Below, piece after piece: positions 1-8,359 of a DNA stretch of 64,000 nt. Position 1 is the first letter of the stretch. Every line of letters starts with the position of its first letter. Location: assembly GCA_947493215.1 (NCBI GenBank), contig CANLQE010000001.1, positions 2,419,404 through 2,483,403 on the forward strand. The letters run 5' to 3'. The stretch comes from an uncultured Sphingomonadaceae bacterium (GTDB taxonomy: Bacteria; Pseudomonadota; Alphaproteobacteria; Sphingomonadales; Sphingomonadaceae). Under the pieces are notes generated by a model. It did no database searches, was not told the DNA's origin, and saw nothing but the letters and a program-made list of their open reading frames with translations. The position numbers and the translations under genes were made by a program.

Positions 1-44
1 TTAACTATGAGCACCATCGTCAGCATTGCGGCGCAGCGACCCAT
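1..44 (-). CDS. Start of a gene truncated by the left window edge
   Basis: On the minus strand an ATG at 44 is preceded by a GGAGTGA ribosome-binding site five or so bases upstream and opens a frame (MGRCAAMLTMVLIV) that has no stop before the window ends. The residues are hydrophobic with a Cys at position 4, like the start of a signal peptide or small lipoprotein. It lies just beyond the petABC terminator. Only 14 codons are visible, so no function can be given. Confidence 0.35.
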   Translation of the reverse strand, partial: MGRCAAMLTMVLIV

Positions 45-125
45 CTTCACTCCATGATGACGAAGTGGACTCTGTTGTGCGGAGAGCGTCTGGTGACAAT
101 CGCGCACTGGCCAATCACGCACAAT

Positions 126-158
126 CAAAAAAGGCCCGCCAATCGGCGAGCCCTTTTT
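126..158 (-). terminator. Rho-independent terminator of petABC
   Basis: GC-rich hairpin (GGCCCGCC / GGCGAGCC, loop aatc) flanked by an A-run on one side and a T-run on the other. Read on the minus strand it ends in TTTTTT and sits about 20 bases past the cytochrome c1 stop codon. Confidence 0.85.
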
Positions 159-176
159 GTTCATTTTGACGTACGT

Positions 177-1031
177 TTAAGCGTCTTTTTTCTTCTTCTC
201 TGACTTCACGTCAGCCCAGATGGACTTATAAGACAAGAAAGCAAGAATCGTTGCAATCAGCAAGAACGCTAAAACGGCCCAACCAGTTTGCTTCTGCTTA
301 ATCAGCGATGGTTCTGCTGTCCAAATCAGAAAAGCCGAAACATCCTGAGCCATCTGCGACATCGTCGCTTTGGTCCCATCGGAATAAGTCACTTGATCTT
401 CAGCCACAATCGGTTGCGCCATTGCTAGATTGAGGTTCGCAAAATACGGATTGTAATGCAGGCCCGTGCCAGGACGGTTGGCTTCCGGAAGGTCCGCTGG
501 CGGCTGAGTATAGCCTGTCAGCAGCGAATAAATATAAGCGGCTCCGCCTCCACGCGCCTTGGTAATGAGCGAAAGGTCTGGTGGAATTGCGTTGTTGTTA
601 GCCGCAGCCGCCGCAACATTGTTCGCGAAAGGTTTAGGAAACTTATCGGCTGGAATCGATGGACGGGTTGACGCTTCACCAGTGTTCGGATCAATATCAG
701 CCGTTTCGATCGGCCAGTTTGCGGCGATCGCTTTCACTTCATCTTCATTGTAACCAAGTTCTGCGAGGTTACGGAAAGCAACTAAACGGAGGCCATGGCA
801 AGCCGCGCAAACTTCTTTGTAAACTTGAAATCCGCGTTGCAACTGCTGATTGTCAAACTTTCCGAACGGACCATCGCTTGTGAAAGAAACCTCTTTGGGT
901 TTCTCATGAAATTGATATTCAACAGCTTTAACCGGTGGATTGCTGACATATTCAACCGCGCCGCGCCCGAACGAATAGACCATCATTCCAGCAAAGAACA
1001 AACCGATCAATATTCCGAAAAATCTTACCAT
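177..1031 (-). CDS. petC: Cytochrome c1 of the bc1 complex
   Basis: 284-residue membrane-anchored c-type cytochrome that passes electrons from the Rieske protein to soluble or membrane cytochrome c in the respiratory cytochrome bc1 complex (complex III). Visible: an N-terminal hydrophobic signal/anchor (residues 5-22), the covalent heme motif CAACH near residue 75, the axial Met in the segment LAMAQPI near residue 205, and a C-terminal transmembrane helix (about 250-268) followed by a Lys-rich cytoplasmic tail (KSEKKKKDA). Length and layout are typical of alphaproteobacterial cytochrome c1. Last gene of the petABC operon, 18 bases after petB, with a terminator directly behind it. Confidence 0.97.
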   Translation of the reverse strand: MVRFFGILIGLFFAGMMVYSFGRGAVEYVSNPPVKAVEYQFHEKPKEVSFTSDGPFGKFDNQQLQRGFQVYKEVCAACHGLRLVAFRNLAELGYNEDEVKAIAANWPIETADIDPNTGEASTRPSIPADKFPKPFANNVAAAAANNNAIPPDLSLITKARGGGAAYIYSLLTGYTQPPADLPEANRPGTGLHYNPYFANLNLAMAQPIVAEDQVTYSDGTKATMSQMAQDVSAFLIWTAEPSLIKQKQTGWAVLAFLLIATILAFLSYKSIWADVKSEKKKKDA

Positions 1032-1049
1032 TACTCAGATCCCTGTTTC

Positions 1050-2321
1050 TTAGCTGGCTTGTTGTATTGGTTTGCCGGTCACCGCTTCGGTTATCGAATT
1101 TGGCAACGGTGTCGGTTTCTCGATCCGAGAGAGCAACGGCAATACGATCAGGAAGTGCGCGAAATAATAGGCACTCGCTAGCTGGCTCAACATCACAAAT
1201 GGCTCTTCCGCTGGCGCGCCGCCACAATAGCCAAGTATGGCGATGCATGGGATCAAACCGAACCAGAAGAACTTCTTGAACCGGGGACGATAGTCGCCGG
1301 ATCGTACCGGTGACCGATCGAGCCAAGGCAGGAAAAACCATACCAATATGGCGGAGAACATTGCCAACACACCTAGCAGTTTTGCTGGAATGAAGAAGAA
1401 GTCAAAAGTAAAAGCGCGCAAAATAGCGTACCAAGGCCAGAAATACCATTCAGGAACGATATGGGCTGGCGTCGACAGCGGGTTTGCCGGAATATAATTG
1501 TCCGCGTGGCCCAAGGCGTTTGGCATGAAAAACAGCATGGCAGTAAAGACGATAAGTGCGAGGCCCACGAACCAGCCATCTTTGGCCGTATAGAACGGAT
1601 GGAAAGGAACAGTGTCCTGTTTGCCTTTTACGCTTACGCCTGTGGGGTTGTTGGAGCCGGGAATATGCAATGCCCAAATGTGCATGATAATCACGCCTGC
1701 GATGACAAACGGCAACAGATAGTGCAGCGAGAAGAACCGGTTCAGCGCCGCATTATCAGGCGCAAAGCCGCCCAGCAGCAGTTCTTGGATCGGCTTACCG
1801 ACCAGCGGTATAGCCTCAAACAGGCCGGTAATAACTTTCGCGCCCCAGAAGCTCATTTGTCCCCAAGGAAGCACATAGCCCATGAAAGCGGTTGCCATAG
1901 CGAGCAGGTAAATCACGACACCCAGCAGCCAGATCATCTCCCGTGGTGCCTTGTAAGAGCCATAGTAGAGGCCGCGACCAATATGCAGATAAATAGCGAT
2001 GAAGAAGAAGCTAGCACCATTGGCATGAGCATAGCGGATCATCCAGCCGCTGTTGACGTCACGCATGATATGCTCAACGGAATCGAACGCAATATTCGCA
2101 TTGGCGGCATAGTGCATCGCCAAAATGATACCTGTAACAATCTGAATGACTAGGAAAAGTCCGGCAAGTGAGCCGAAGTTCCACATGTAATTCAAGTTGC
2201 GCGGCGTTGGATAACCAGCACCAAGACTGTTATAAATCAACCGACCGACTGGCAGTCTGTCGTCCATCCACTGACCAAATTCAGTGGTTGGTTTATATTG
2301 CTGTGCCCAAGGAAAACTCAT
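1050..2321 (-). CDS. petB: Cytochrome b of the bc1 complex
   Basis: 423-residue integral membrane subunit with the two b-hemes and both quinone sites of complex III. The sequence shows the family pattern: an amphipathic N-terminus, eight hydrophobic helices, paired His residues in the second and fourth helices (for example AMHYAA and [20 protein letters not shown] and IMHIWALH), and the Qo-site segment [14 protein letters not shown] near residue 290. It starts 11 bases after the Rieske gene and is followed by cytochrome c1, the standard Rieske - b - c1 order. The last ~20 residues (GKPIQQAS tail) are hydrophilic. Confidence 0.97.
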   Translation of the reverse strand: MSFPWAQQYKPTTEFGQWMDDRLPVGRLIYNSLGAGYPTPRNLNYMWNFGSLAGLFLVIQIVTGIILAMHYAANANIAFDSVEHIMRDVNSGWMIRYAHANGASFFFIAIYLHIGRGLYYGSYKAPREMIWLLGVVIYLLAMATAFMGYVLPWGQMSFWGAKVITGLFEAIPLVGKPIQELLLGGFAPDNAALNRFFSLHYLLPFVIAGVIIMHIWALHIPGSNNPTGVSVKGKQDTVPFHPFYTAKDGWFVGLALIVFTAMLFFMPNALGHADNYIPANPLSTPAHIVPEWYFWPWYAILRAFTFDFFFIPAKLLGVLAMFSAILVWFFLPWLDRSPVRSGDYRPRFKKFFWFGLIPCIAILGYCGGAPAEEPFVMLSQLASAYYFAHFLIVLPLLSRIEKPTPLPNSITEAVTGKPIQQAS

Positions 2322-2332
2322 TTTTCTTGCCC

Positions 2333-2914
2333 CTAGCCGATTTTCACGACGGTATCTGTTAGGAAACTATATTCCGGTACTTCCAAATTGGTCGGCGCAG
2401 GCCCTTTGCGGGTCCGGCCTGCCGTATCATAGTGCGAACCATGACATGGGCAGAAGTAGCCATCATATTCGCCTTTGACTTCACCCTGCGCAGCACCAAG
2501 CGGCACACACCCAAGGTGAGTACAAACGCCCAATGTAATAAGCCAATTCTCTTTGCCTGGCTGTGTCCGGTCAGCGAGTGTTTCCGGGTCACGAAGGCCT
2601 GATATGTCGACTTTGTTAGCAGCCTCAATCTCGGGAGCTGTCAGATTGCGAATAAAAATTGGCTGTTTGCGCCAGCTGGTTTTGATCGCTTGGCCTGATT
2701 CGATGGCCGAAATATCGACTTCGATCGATGACAACGCCAGAACGTCAGCGCTTGGGTTCATCTGATTCACCAATGGAAAGACTGTGGCCACGACCCCAAC
2801 GCCAGCGAAGCTCACTGCCGCAATATTGATGAAATCCCGGCGACGAACGCCGCCAATTTCTGGTTCCGAAACAGCCGGGTCACCAGATTCAACCGCGGTA
2901 TCAATACTAGCCAT
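2333..2914 (-). CDS. petA: Ubiquinol-cytochrome c reductase iron-sulfur (Rieske) subunit
   Basis: 193-residue Rieske protein that takes electrons from ubiquinol through a [2Fe-2S] cluster. The two ligand boxes are intact: CTHLGC and CPCHGS, each giving one Cys and one His ligand plus the disulfide Cys. A twin-arginine-type N-terminus ([11 protein letters not shown], residues 24-34) runs into a hydrophobic anchor (about 31-50), as expected for a Tat-inserted Rieske protein. First gene of petABC; 170 bases separate it from the divergent trmL, so the operon promoter must lie in that gap. Confidence 0.97.
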   Translation of the reverse strand: MASIDTAVESGDPAVSEPEIGGVRRRDFINIAAVSFAGVGVVATVFPLVNQMNPSADVLALSSIEVDISAIESGQAIKTSWRKQPIFIRNLTAPEIEAANKVDISGLRDPETLADRTQPGKENWLITLGVCTHLGCVPLGAAQGEVKGEYDGYFCPCHGSHYDTAGRTRKGPAPTNLEVPEYSFLTDTVVKIG

Positions 2915-2945
2915 GCAAACATGCCCTTACGTTTGTTAGTACCCC

Positions 2946-2974
2946 TATCTGCCAGATCAAAGCAAAAGCCTCAA
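2946..2974 (-). promoter_or_regulatory. Possible petABC promoter
   Basis: On the minus strand TTGAGG (2969-2974) and CAGATA (2946-2951) are 17 bases apart, about 32 bases before the petA start codon. Spacing is ideal, but each box matches the sigma-70 consensus at only about four of six positions, so this is a weak call. Confidence 0.3.
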
Positions 2975-3084
2975 TACGTTAATCGGCAGGTATTTGCGCG
3001 CCTGATAGCCGCGAAGACCATGGTTTGCCAACAGTCAATTTTTGATTGACCGAACATTATAAATAACCCCATGCAGGACATGTC

Positions 3085-3543
3085 ATGAGAGTAGCCCTTT
3101 ACCAACCCGATATTGCTGGAAATTTAGGAACGATTTTAAGAACATGCGCGTGTTTTGATGTCGCTGTCGATATCATCGAACCCTGTGGGTTTCCATTTAG
3201 CGATCGCAGCCTGAAACGCGCAGGAATGGACTATTTTGATCATGTCGATTTCACACGGCACACAGATTGGAATGCATTTCTGGCCAGTGTCGATTCACAA
3301 TCGGCCCGGCTCGTCCTGCTGACAAGCAAGGCACAGGCCGCTTACCATGAATTCATGTTTCAGTCGGACGATATTTTATTGTTCGGCTCAGAAAGTTCGG
3401 GTGTACCTATTGATGTTAATCAACGCGCAGACGAACGAATCACCATAAAGATGAAAAACGGCATGCGTTCATTGAACCTTGCCGTTTCTGCAGGCATGGC
3501 GCTCGGCGAAGCGCTTAAACAAACGGGACAATTCTCCAAATGA
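3085..3543 (+). CDS. trmL: tRNA (cytidine/uridine-34 2'-O)-methyltransferase, TrmL type
   Basis: 152-residue SPOUT-class methyltransferase, the minimal trefoil-knot size of TrmL, which methylates the ribose of the wobble base in tRNA-Leu. Family hallmarks seen: the N-terminal YQPDIAGNLGTILRTCA segment, LLFGSESSGVP near residue 110, and the C-terminal MRSLNLAVSAGMALGEAL, which forms the knot and SAM pocket. The start has AGGA seven bases upstream. Its stop overlaps the start of hemF by four bases, so the two are translated from one transcript. Confidence 0.93.
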   Translation: MRVALYQPDIAGNLGTILRTCACFDVAVDIIEPCGFPFSDRSLKRAGMDYFDHVDFTRHTDWNAFLASVDSQSARLVLLTSKAQAAYHEFMFQSDDILLFGSESSGVPIDVNQRADERITIKMKNGMRSLNLAVSAGMALGEALKQTGQFSK

Positions 3544-4424
3544 CGATACAACGGCCAATTCGACAAAATGGCAAGCCACTGGATGACCAACAATCTCGGG
3601 CCCAAACTTGGTTTGCCACATTGCGCGATGACATTTGCGCCGAATTCGAGGCCATCGAAGCCGAAGCAGGCAGTGATGCAAAGTTTGATTATCTTCCTTG
3701 GGATCGTGAAAATCCTGATGGCAGTCCTGGCGGCGGCGGTGTGCGCGGTGTCATCAACGGCAAGATATTTGAAAAAGCGGGCGTCAACATTTCTACTGTC
3801 GATGGCACGTTCAGCGAGGAATTTGCCAAGTCGATCCATGGCGCCGCGGAAAACCCACATTTCTTTGCGACCGGCATCAGTTTGGTCGCTCATATGGCAA
3901 ACCCGCACGTTCCGGCCGTACATATGAACACCCGTTTCTTGTGCACCACAAAACGATGGTTCGGCGGCGGTGCCGATCTCAACCCGCCCATTCCTTATGA
4001 AGAGGATACTTCCGACTTTCATGCCCGCATGAAACAAGCATGTGATGCCCATGATCCGGACTATCATGCGAAATATAAGAAGTGGGCGGACGACTATTTC
4101 TATATCCCGCATAGGCAAGTTCATCGCGGCGTCGGTGGCATATTTTATGATCATCTAGAGCTCGAGGCAGAAGACGATTTCGGCAAGCATTTTGTTTTCA
4201 CGCAGGATGTTGGCCGTGCTTTTCTGGATATTTTCCCAAAACTGGTGCGAAGGCGTATGGGATTGCCTTGGACGGAGGAAGAAAAAGAGCAACAACTCAT
4301 ATGGCGGGGGCGCTACGCTGAGTTTAACCTAGTCTATGATCGCGGCACCACATTTGGTTTGAAAACCGGCGGTAATGTCGATGCTATATTGATGAGCCTA
4401 CCGCCAGAGGCAAAGTGGAGCTGA
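3540..4424 (+). CDS. hemF: Aerobic coproporphyrinogen III oxidase
   Basis: 294-residue oxygen-dependent enzyme converting coproporphyrinogen III to protoporphyrinogen IX in heme synthesis, which fits an aerobic cell making b- and c-type cytochromes from the neighbouring operon. Conserved stretches visible: GGGGVRGVINGKIFEKAGVN near residues 60-80, HMNTRFLCTTKRWFGGG with the substrate-side residues near 125-140, and the C-terminal YAEFNLVYDRGTTFGL block. ATG overlaps the trmL stop (ATGA). A nearly full-length open frame on the opposite strand is a shadow. Confidence 0.96.
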   Translation: MTIQRPIRQNGKPLDDQQSRAQTWFATLRDDICAEFEAIEAEAGSDAKFDYLPWDRENPDGSPGGGGVRGVINGKIFEKAGVNISTVDGTFSEEFAKSIHGAAENPHFFATGISLVAHMANPHVPAVHMNTRFLCTTKRWFGGGADLNPPIPYEEDTSDFHARMKQACDAHDPDYHAKYKKWADDYFYIPHRQVHRGVGGIFYDHLELEAEDDFGKHFVFTQDVGRAFLDIFPKLVRRRMGLPWTEEEKEQQLIWRGRYAEFNLVYDRGTTFGLKTGGNVDAILMSLPPEAKWS

Positions 4425-5026
4425 CGAGAGGAACGGTATTGACCATAGATGTGCCGGAAGGCCAAATCCCAACGATCACGACCTATTTTGAGATGACTGA
4501 CCGTCCTGTGATACAACGGCAAGACGGGCTTCTCAAACTCGTCAAATGGAACGCGCCTGAACCCTCTGAATATTTATCACTGTTTCGTGCCGTAGGTAAT
4601 CGATGGATGTGGACCTCTCGGCTTTTGATGGACGAAAATACACTGCGCAGCACTCTCCATCATGATGCTGTTGAGGTCTATCTGATTGAAAAAGATGATG
4701 CGAAAATAGGCTTGCTAGAGCTCGATTTTCGGGAAGCCAAACAATGTGAAATCGGCTTTTTTGGAATGGTTCCTGATATGAATGGTCAGGGATATGGCCG
4801 GTGGCTAATGGCTGAAGCTCTAAACCGCGCCTGGCGTCCCGAGATTTCTAGGGTTTGGCTTCATACCTGTACCGAGGACTCTCCCCGGGCCATTCCATTT
4901 TATATGAAATCAGGTTTCACCCCCTACAAACGCGAGATCGAGATTAACCCCGACCCTCGTTTGACTGGACACCTGCCCATGGACGCCGGGCCACATGTTC
5001 CCATCATTCGGCCGAGCAGCTCGTAA
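4415..5026 (+). CDS. GNAT-family N-acetyltransferase
   Basis: 203-residue predicted acetyltransferase of unknown substrate. The acetyl-CoA binding core is recognisable from residue ~90 on: EVYLIEKDDAKIGLLELDF (strand 4) followed by MVPDMNGQGYGRWLM (the Q/RxxGxG/A loop) and a helix, then PFYMKSGFTPYK at the end. The longest frame uses GTG at 4415 inside the hemF tail. An in-frame TTG at 4439 has AGAGGA six bases upstream and may be the true start. Likely co-transcribed with trmL-hemF; the two upstream genes do not suggest a substrate. Confidence 0.8.
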   Translation: MELTRGTVLTIDVPEGQIPTITTYFEMTDRPVIQRQDGLLKLVKWNAPEPSEYLSLFRAVGNRWMWTSRLLMDENTLRSTLHHDAVEVYLIEKDDAKIGLLELDFREAKQCEIGFFGMVPDMNGQGYGRWLMAEALNRAWRPEISRVWLHTCTEDSPRAIPFYMKSGFTPYKREIEINPDPRLTGHLPMDAGPHVPIIRPSSS

Positions 5027-5028
5027 CA

Positions 5029-5781
5029 TCAATCGAACACTTCTCCGACTTTGGAGCTTTGTCCGGAGAGTTGATGGTAAATTGATGCGATGATGACCGT
5101 GAACAAAATTTGCGTCGCAGCTCCGCCAATAGCAGTCACCAGATTTTCAATAAACGGCCAACCTGCACCGCTCGTGGCAAGGCCGGTGATGACCCCGACA
5201 ATCATCTGAATGACGCCAATCGTGATCGCGGCGATAATCGCGATCATAAGAATTAGTAACAATATGGAAAATCCGTTGTCCTTGGTATTCTGCCAGCTTT
5301 TTCTTAGGACTTCGATAGGGTTTCTCTCGCCCTGATCAGCGATGATCATCGGCACCAGAATGAGGCGACATGCAACGTACAGTCCGGGAATGATAAGCAA
5401 CATAAAACCGGCAAATGTTGCAAGCCCTGTTAAAATATTCGCGAGCAGAAAGATCAGAAAGAGCCGCAACGCTTTGCTCAAATCGTCCGCCACTGTGCCG
5501 CTATGCGAAGGAGCAACCGTAAAAAAGATCACGAATCCACCAAAGCTCAGCAAGAGATTCGACACAATAACTGCCGTCGCATTTTCCTTGAAAAAAGCCG
5601 AATAGGCTGCCGTAATCGCATTTAAATCCTCTGTTCCGGTCAAAGCGGGTTGGCCAACAAACTGGGCCATCAGCAACGTTGGTAGAAACACGAAAACACC
5701 CGCTATTGCCAGAATCGCTTCCTTATGATCCCGCAAAATTGTCATAGCGCCGTTCCAGCATTGCATATAATTGAGCTTCAT
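5029..5781 (-). CDS. Polytopic membrane protein, similar in style to glycerophosphodiester phosphodiesterase membrane domains
   Basis: 250 residues with about six hydrophobic segments (near 23-40, 72-90, 105-135, 140-150, 170-200, 220-240). The pattern of a helix ending in IIPGLYVACRLILVPMIIADQG followed by a charged NPIEVLRKSWQNTK loop is typical of the GPDPase membrane-domain / YciC-like group of uncharacterised inner-membrane proteins. No catalytic residues can be pointed to. It converges with the acetyltransferase gene (two bases between stops) and diverges from lipB. Function unknown. Confidence 0.7.
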   Translation of the reverse strand: MKLNYMQCWNGAMTILRDHKEAILAIAGVFVFLPTLLMAQFVGQPALTGTEDLNAITAAYSAFFKENATAVIVSNLLLSFGGFVIFFTVAPSHSGTVADDLSKALRLFLIFLLANILTGLATFAGFMLLIIPGLYVACRLILVPMIIADQGERNPIEVLRKSWQNTKDNGFSILLLILMIAIIAAITIGVIQMIVGVITGLATSGAGWPFIENLVTAIGGAATQILFTVIIASIYHQLSGQSSKVGEVFD

Positions 5782-5855
5782 TGGCTTAACCCTCGGCTTT
5801 GGATTTCATTCACCGCCCCCTTGCCACCGACGCGTCAATTGTGCACGGAAATTTT

Positions 5856-6509
5856 ATGGATGACTTATCTGACATTGAATGGCGCACCAGCGAGGGCAAA
5901 ATCGCCTATCCCGATGCCTTGGCTGAAATGGAACGGCGCAATGCAGCGATTTACGGCGGCAAACAGCCCGAACTCGTCTGGCTGCTCGAACATCCACCGC
6001 TTTACACCGCCGGAACAAGTGCTGATCCCGCCGAGTTGCTCAGCCATGAATTTCCCGTTTTTGAAACCGGTCGCGGGGGCCGCCATACCTATCATGGACC
6101 GGGCCAACGGGTTGGCTATGTGATGCTGAACCTAAAAAAACGCCAGGCGGATGTTCGCAATTTTGTGCACGCGCTGGAAGACTGGGTCATCAGAGCTTTG
6201 CACGAATTCGGAGTTGAAGCCCGAGCTGTAGAAGGCAGAGTTGGTATCTGGTGCGATACACCCCAAGGGGAGGAAGCAAAGATCGGCGCCATCGGTATCC
6301 GCATACGCAAATGGGTGACCATGCACGGTTTTGCCGTGAATATTGATCCTGACCTGAGCCACTTTGGCGGGATCATTCCTTGCGGGATCAGCGAATATCC
6401 CGTGACCAGTTTGAAACAATTGGGAATCCAAGCATCATTGGATGATTTTGATAAGGCATTGAAAAAAACCCTTCCCGATTTTCTTGCGGCAATTGATAAA
6501 AAAAGCTGA
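5856..6509 (+). CDS. lipB: Lipoyl(octanoyl) transferase LipB
   Basis: 217-residue enzyme that moves octanoate from acyl carrier protein onto lipoyl domains of 2-oxoacid dehydrogenases. Family signatures seen: [19 protein letters not shown] (substrate pocket), the catalytic Lys in [19 protein letters not shown] and the catalytic Cys in GIIPCGI. I chose ATG 5856 (GGAA five bases upstream) because sphingomonad LipB proteins begin right before the IEWRTSEG motif. The longer frame from a TTG at 5799 adds 19 unrelated residues and runs toward the divergent membrane gene. Confidence 0.94.
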   Translation: MDDLSDIEWRTSEGKIAYPDALAEMERRNAAIYGGKQPELVWLLEHPPLYTAGTSADPAELLSHEFPVFETGRGGRHTYHGPGQRVGYVMLNLKKRQADVRNFVHALEDWVIRALHEFGVEARAVEGRVGIWCDTPQGEEAKIGAIGIRIRKWVTMHGFAVNIDPDLSHFGGIIPCGISEYPVTSLKQLGIQASLDDFDKALKKTLPDFLAAIDKKS

Positions 6510-6550
6510 CACGATATGCTGTCGTCCACAATCGATTAGGAAAAATAACG

Positions 6551-6796
6551 ATGAAATTGATCAAAGCTACCGCAACAGGCATTTTCGCGCTTTCTGTTGT
6601 CGCTTGTTCTGGCGAAACAGAAGCACCGGAAGCTGATATAGTTACCGAGACTCGCATGGACGAGGTTGATGTTATTGATGGTACAATCAGCGACGACATG
6701 GTGGATGTCGATACTCAGAACACGGATGATGAACTAGCCGAAGGCGAAGATAGTGACAAAAAAAGTAGCGACGAAACATCCGAAGCTGAAGAATAA
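6551..6796 (+). CDS. Small acidic lipoprotein
   Basis: 81 residues: a short signal peptide (KLIKATATGIFALSVVAC) with a lipobox VVAC at residue ~19, then an extremely acidic, low-complexity tail rich in Glu, Asp, Ser and Thr with only a few Lys. Such tails are usually disordered. GGA lies a few bases before the ATG. It converges with queE, with three bases between the stop codons. No function can be assigned; a periplasm-facing, lipid-anchored acidic tether is all the sequence supports. Confidence 0.75.
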   Translation: MKLIKATATGIFALSVVACSGETEAPEADIVTETRMDEVDVIDGTISDDMVDVDTQNTDDELAEGEDSDKKSSDETSEAEE

Positions 6797-6799
6797 AGT

Positions 6800-7444
6800 C
6801 TAGGCCAACCCTAAAATCTTATGGGTTTGCAGCGATAGACGCCATTTGGGATGGGTCTGCACAAAGGCGATCGCTTCGGCCAGGTTTTCGTCATTGGCGG
6901 CCTGATCCAGACGCGCATCCATCGGCTGCAGTAAATGATTGGCAAAATCCCAATCCTGCATGGCTTTCCAATCACTGCCCGATTGCGGCCAGACGAGTTT
7001 CAGCTCATCGCCGGATCGCTGCACGGTCTCACTACCTGCTTTTGGACTGATGCAAATCCAGTCAATTGAGCGTGGTACGGCCAGCGTCCCGTTCGATTCA
7101 ATCGCGATTTCAAATCCAGCTTCATGGAGCGCGTCGATGAGCGCATCATCCACTTGCAACATAGGTTCGCCGCCAGTGAGCACAACAAAACGAGCGTCAT
7201 CGCCCTCACCCCATTTGGCGGCAACTGCAGTTGCAAAAGCTGCGGCATTTTGAAAGCGCCCACCGCCTTCGCCATCCATTCCTACAAAATCGGTATCGCA
7301 AAACTGGCACACAGCGGTCGCGCGATCTTTTTCAAGCCCCGACCAGAGATTGCAACCGGCAAAACGGGCGAACACAGCCCGACGTCCAGCCTGAATACCC
7401 TCCCCTTGCAAGGTCAGAAACATTTCTTTGACGGCGTAGCTCAT
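6800..7444 (-). CDS. queE: 7-carboxy-7-deazaguanine synthase
   Basis: 214-residue radical-SAM enzyme that turns 6-carboxytetrahydropterin into 7-carboxy-7-deazaguanine, step three of the queuosine precursor pathway. The start FLTLQGEGIQAGRRAVFARFAGCN is diagnostic. The [4Fe-4S] cysteines are C31, C46 and C49, a CX14CX2C spacing instead of the usual radical-SAM CX3CX2C; this variant is known in some proteobacterial QueE proteins. VLTGGEPMLQ near residue 90 is the SAM-binding GGE motif. ATG overlaps the queC stop by four bases, so queC-queE are one operon. Confidence 0.95.
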   Translation of the reverse strand: MSYAVKEMFLTLQGEGIQAGRRAVFARFAGCNLWSGLEKDRATAVCQFCDTDFVGMDGEGGGRFQNAAAFATAVAAKWGEGDDARFVVLTGGEPMLQVDDALIDALHEAGFEIAIESNGTLAVPRSIDWICISPKAGSETVQRSGDELKLVWPQSGSDWKAMQDWDFANHLLQPMDARLDQAANDENLAEAIAFVQTHPKWRLSLQTHKILGLA

Positions 7445-8130
7445 GGCGAAAGCGCATAGCGAGTGGGGTCCGCTATACCTGCTTCTTCAAAACCTTTTTG
7501 ACGGAGTCGACAGCTGTCACAATAGCCGCAATGCAAATTGCCTTCCGCCGGATCATAGCAGGACCAGCTCAACGCCGGATCGATATCAAGCCGCCTTGCT
7601 TCTTTGGCGATGTCTGCTTTGGTCATATACTGCAATGGTGTCTGGATCGTAAATCCGCTACCTTCATCCCCTGCCTTTGTCGCAAGATCCGCCAGTCGCT
7701 CAAACCCCTGAATAAATTCCGGACGGCAATCGGGATAACCGGAATAGTCCAATGCGTTGACGCCAATAAAAATATCCCGAGCATCACGTGCTTCGGCCAA
7801 ACCAAGGGTCAGTGACAGGAAAATTAAGTTACGCGCCGGCACATAGGTCACTGGAATATCATTGGTCACACCAGATTTGGGTACATCAATATCATCAGTC
7901 AAAGCAGACCCGCCAAAGCGGCTTAGGTCCAGCGGCAGGATTATATGCTCGCTAACGTCCAGTTTCGCGGCGATCTGGACCGCGGATTGCAGCTCAATTT
8001 TATGCCGCTGATTATAGTCAATTGTCAGCGCAACAATATCATAGCCCTCTTCCCGCGCCATCGCGGCAGATACCATGGAGTCGAGTCCTCCGGACAGCAG
8101 GACAATGGCCTTTTTATGATTTTGAGACAT
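7441..8130 (-). CDS. queC: 7-cyano-7-deazaguanine (preQ0) synthase
   Basis: 229-residue ATP-dependent enzyme making preQ0 from the QueE product. The PP-loop SGGLDSMV is at residues 14-21, and the C-terminal zinc site is seen as SWSCYDPAEGNLHCGYCDSC (four Cys). I start at ATG 8130 (GGAG five bases upstream) because the PP-loop then lies near the N-terminus as in the family; an upstream in-frame extension to 8232 runs into the terminator-like hairpin and is not expected to be translated. Operon partner of queE. queD and queF are not in the window. Confidence 0.95.
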   Translation of the reverse strand: MSQNHKKAIVLLSGGLDSMVSAAMAREEGYDIVALTIDYNQRHKIELQSAVQIAAKLDVSEHIILPLDLSRFGGSALTDDIDVPKSGVTNDIPVTYVPARNLIFLSLTLGLAEARDARDIFIGVNALDYSGYPDCRPEFIQGFERLADLATKAGDEGSGFTIQTPLQYMTKADIAKEARRLDIDPALSWSCYDPAEGNLHCGYCDSCRLRQKGFEEAGIADPTRYALSP

Positions 8131-8209
8131 GCTCGCTCCGCTAATCCCCTTCGCGGTGACAATCAAGTGTTCAGACAGGCATGACCGGAAGCATTTGCGG
8201 GAAGATATC

Positions 8210-8246
8210 AAAAAAATAGGCCGCTGTTCCATTGGAATGCGGCCTA
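8210..8246 (-). terminator. Rho-independent terminator or attenuator upstream of queC
   Basis: Hairpin TAGGCCGC/GCGGCCTA (8217-8246) with an inner TTCCA/TGGAA stem; on the minus strand it is followed directly by seven Ts. It could end transcription from the secreted-protein gene at 8360-8776 or act as an attenuator 80 bases before queC. Confidence 0.75.
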
Positions 8247-8255
8247 GTTGGGTTT

Positions 8256-8294
8256 CTAGTCGAAACCGGAAGGGAGAAAGTCATGCCGAAACAT
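8256..8294 (-). CDS. Possible 12-residue leader peptide
   Basis: Minus-strand ATG at 8294 with GAGAG about six bases upstream reads MFRHDFLPSGFD and stops inside a small hairpin (8251-8267, GGTTTC/GAAACC), four bases before the terminator hairpin at 8217-8246. The arrangement of short ORF, overlapping hairpin and terminator resembles a translation-coupled attenuator, but it may be chance. Confidence 0.25.
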   Translation of the reverse strand: MFRHDFLPSGFD

Positions 8295-8359
8295 GATGAT
8301 CTCTCTTTAACCCAAACATAGTAAATATTTAGTTAACAACCTGATCCTCGGGCCTGAAC

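Noticed and set aside
1461-2153. 230-codon plus-strand frame inside cytochrome b
   Set aside because: It is fully antisense to petB, whose residues are strongly conserved; composition is Gln/His/Arg-rich as shadows typically are.
3420-4154. Long minus-strand frame (244 codons) opposite hemF
   Set aside because: It lies antisense to a clear hemF gene in good codon register, has no ribosome-binding site and no recognisable domain.
8131-8232. N-terminal extension of queC
   Set aside because: Would be translated from the terminator hairpin; the queC family starts just before the PP-loop at 8130.
8131-8359. preQ1 riboswitch ahead of queC
   Set aside because: I found hairpins but no short A-rich tail with the conserved pseudoknot pattern; the leader is better explained as terminator or attenuator.
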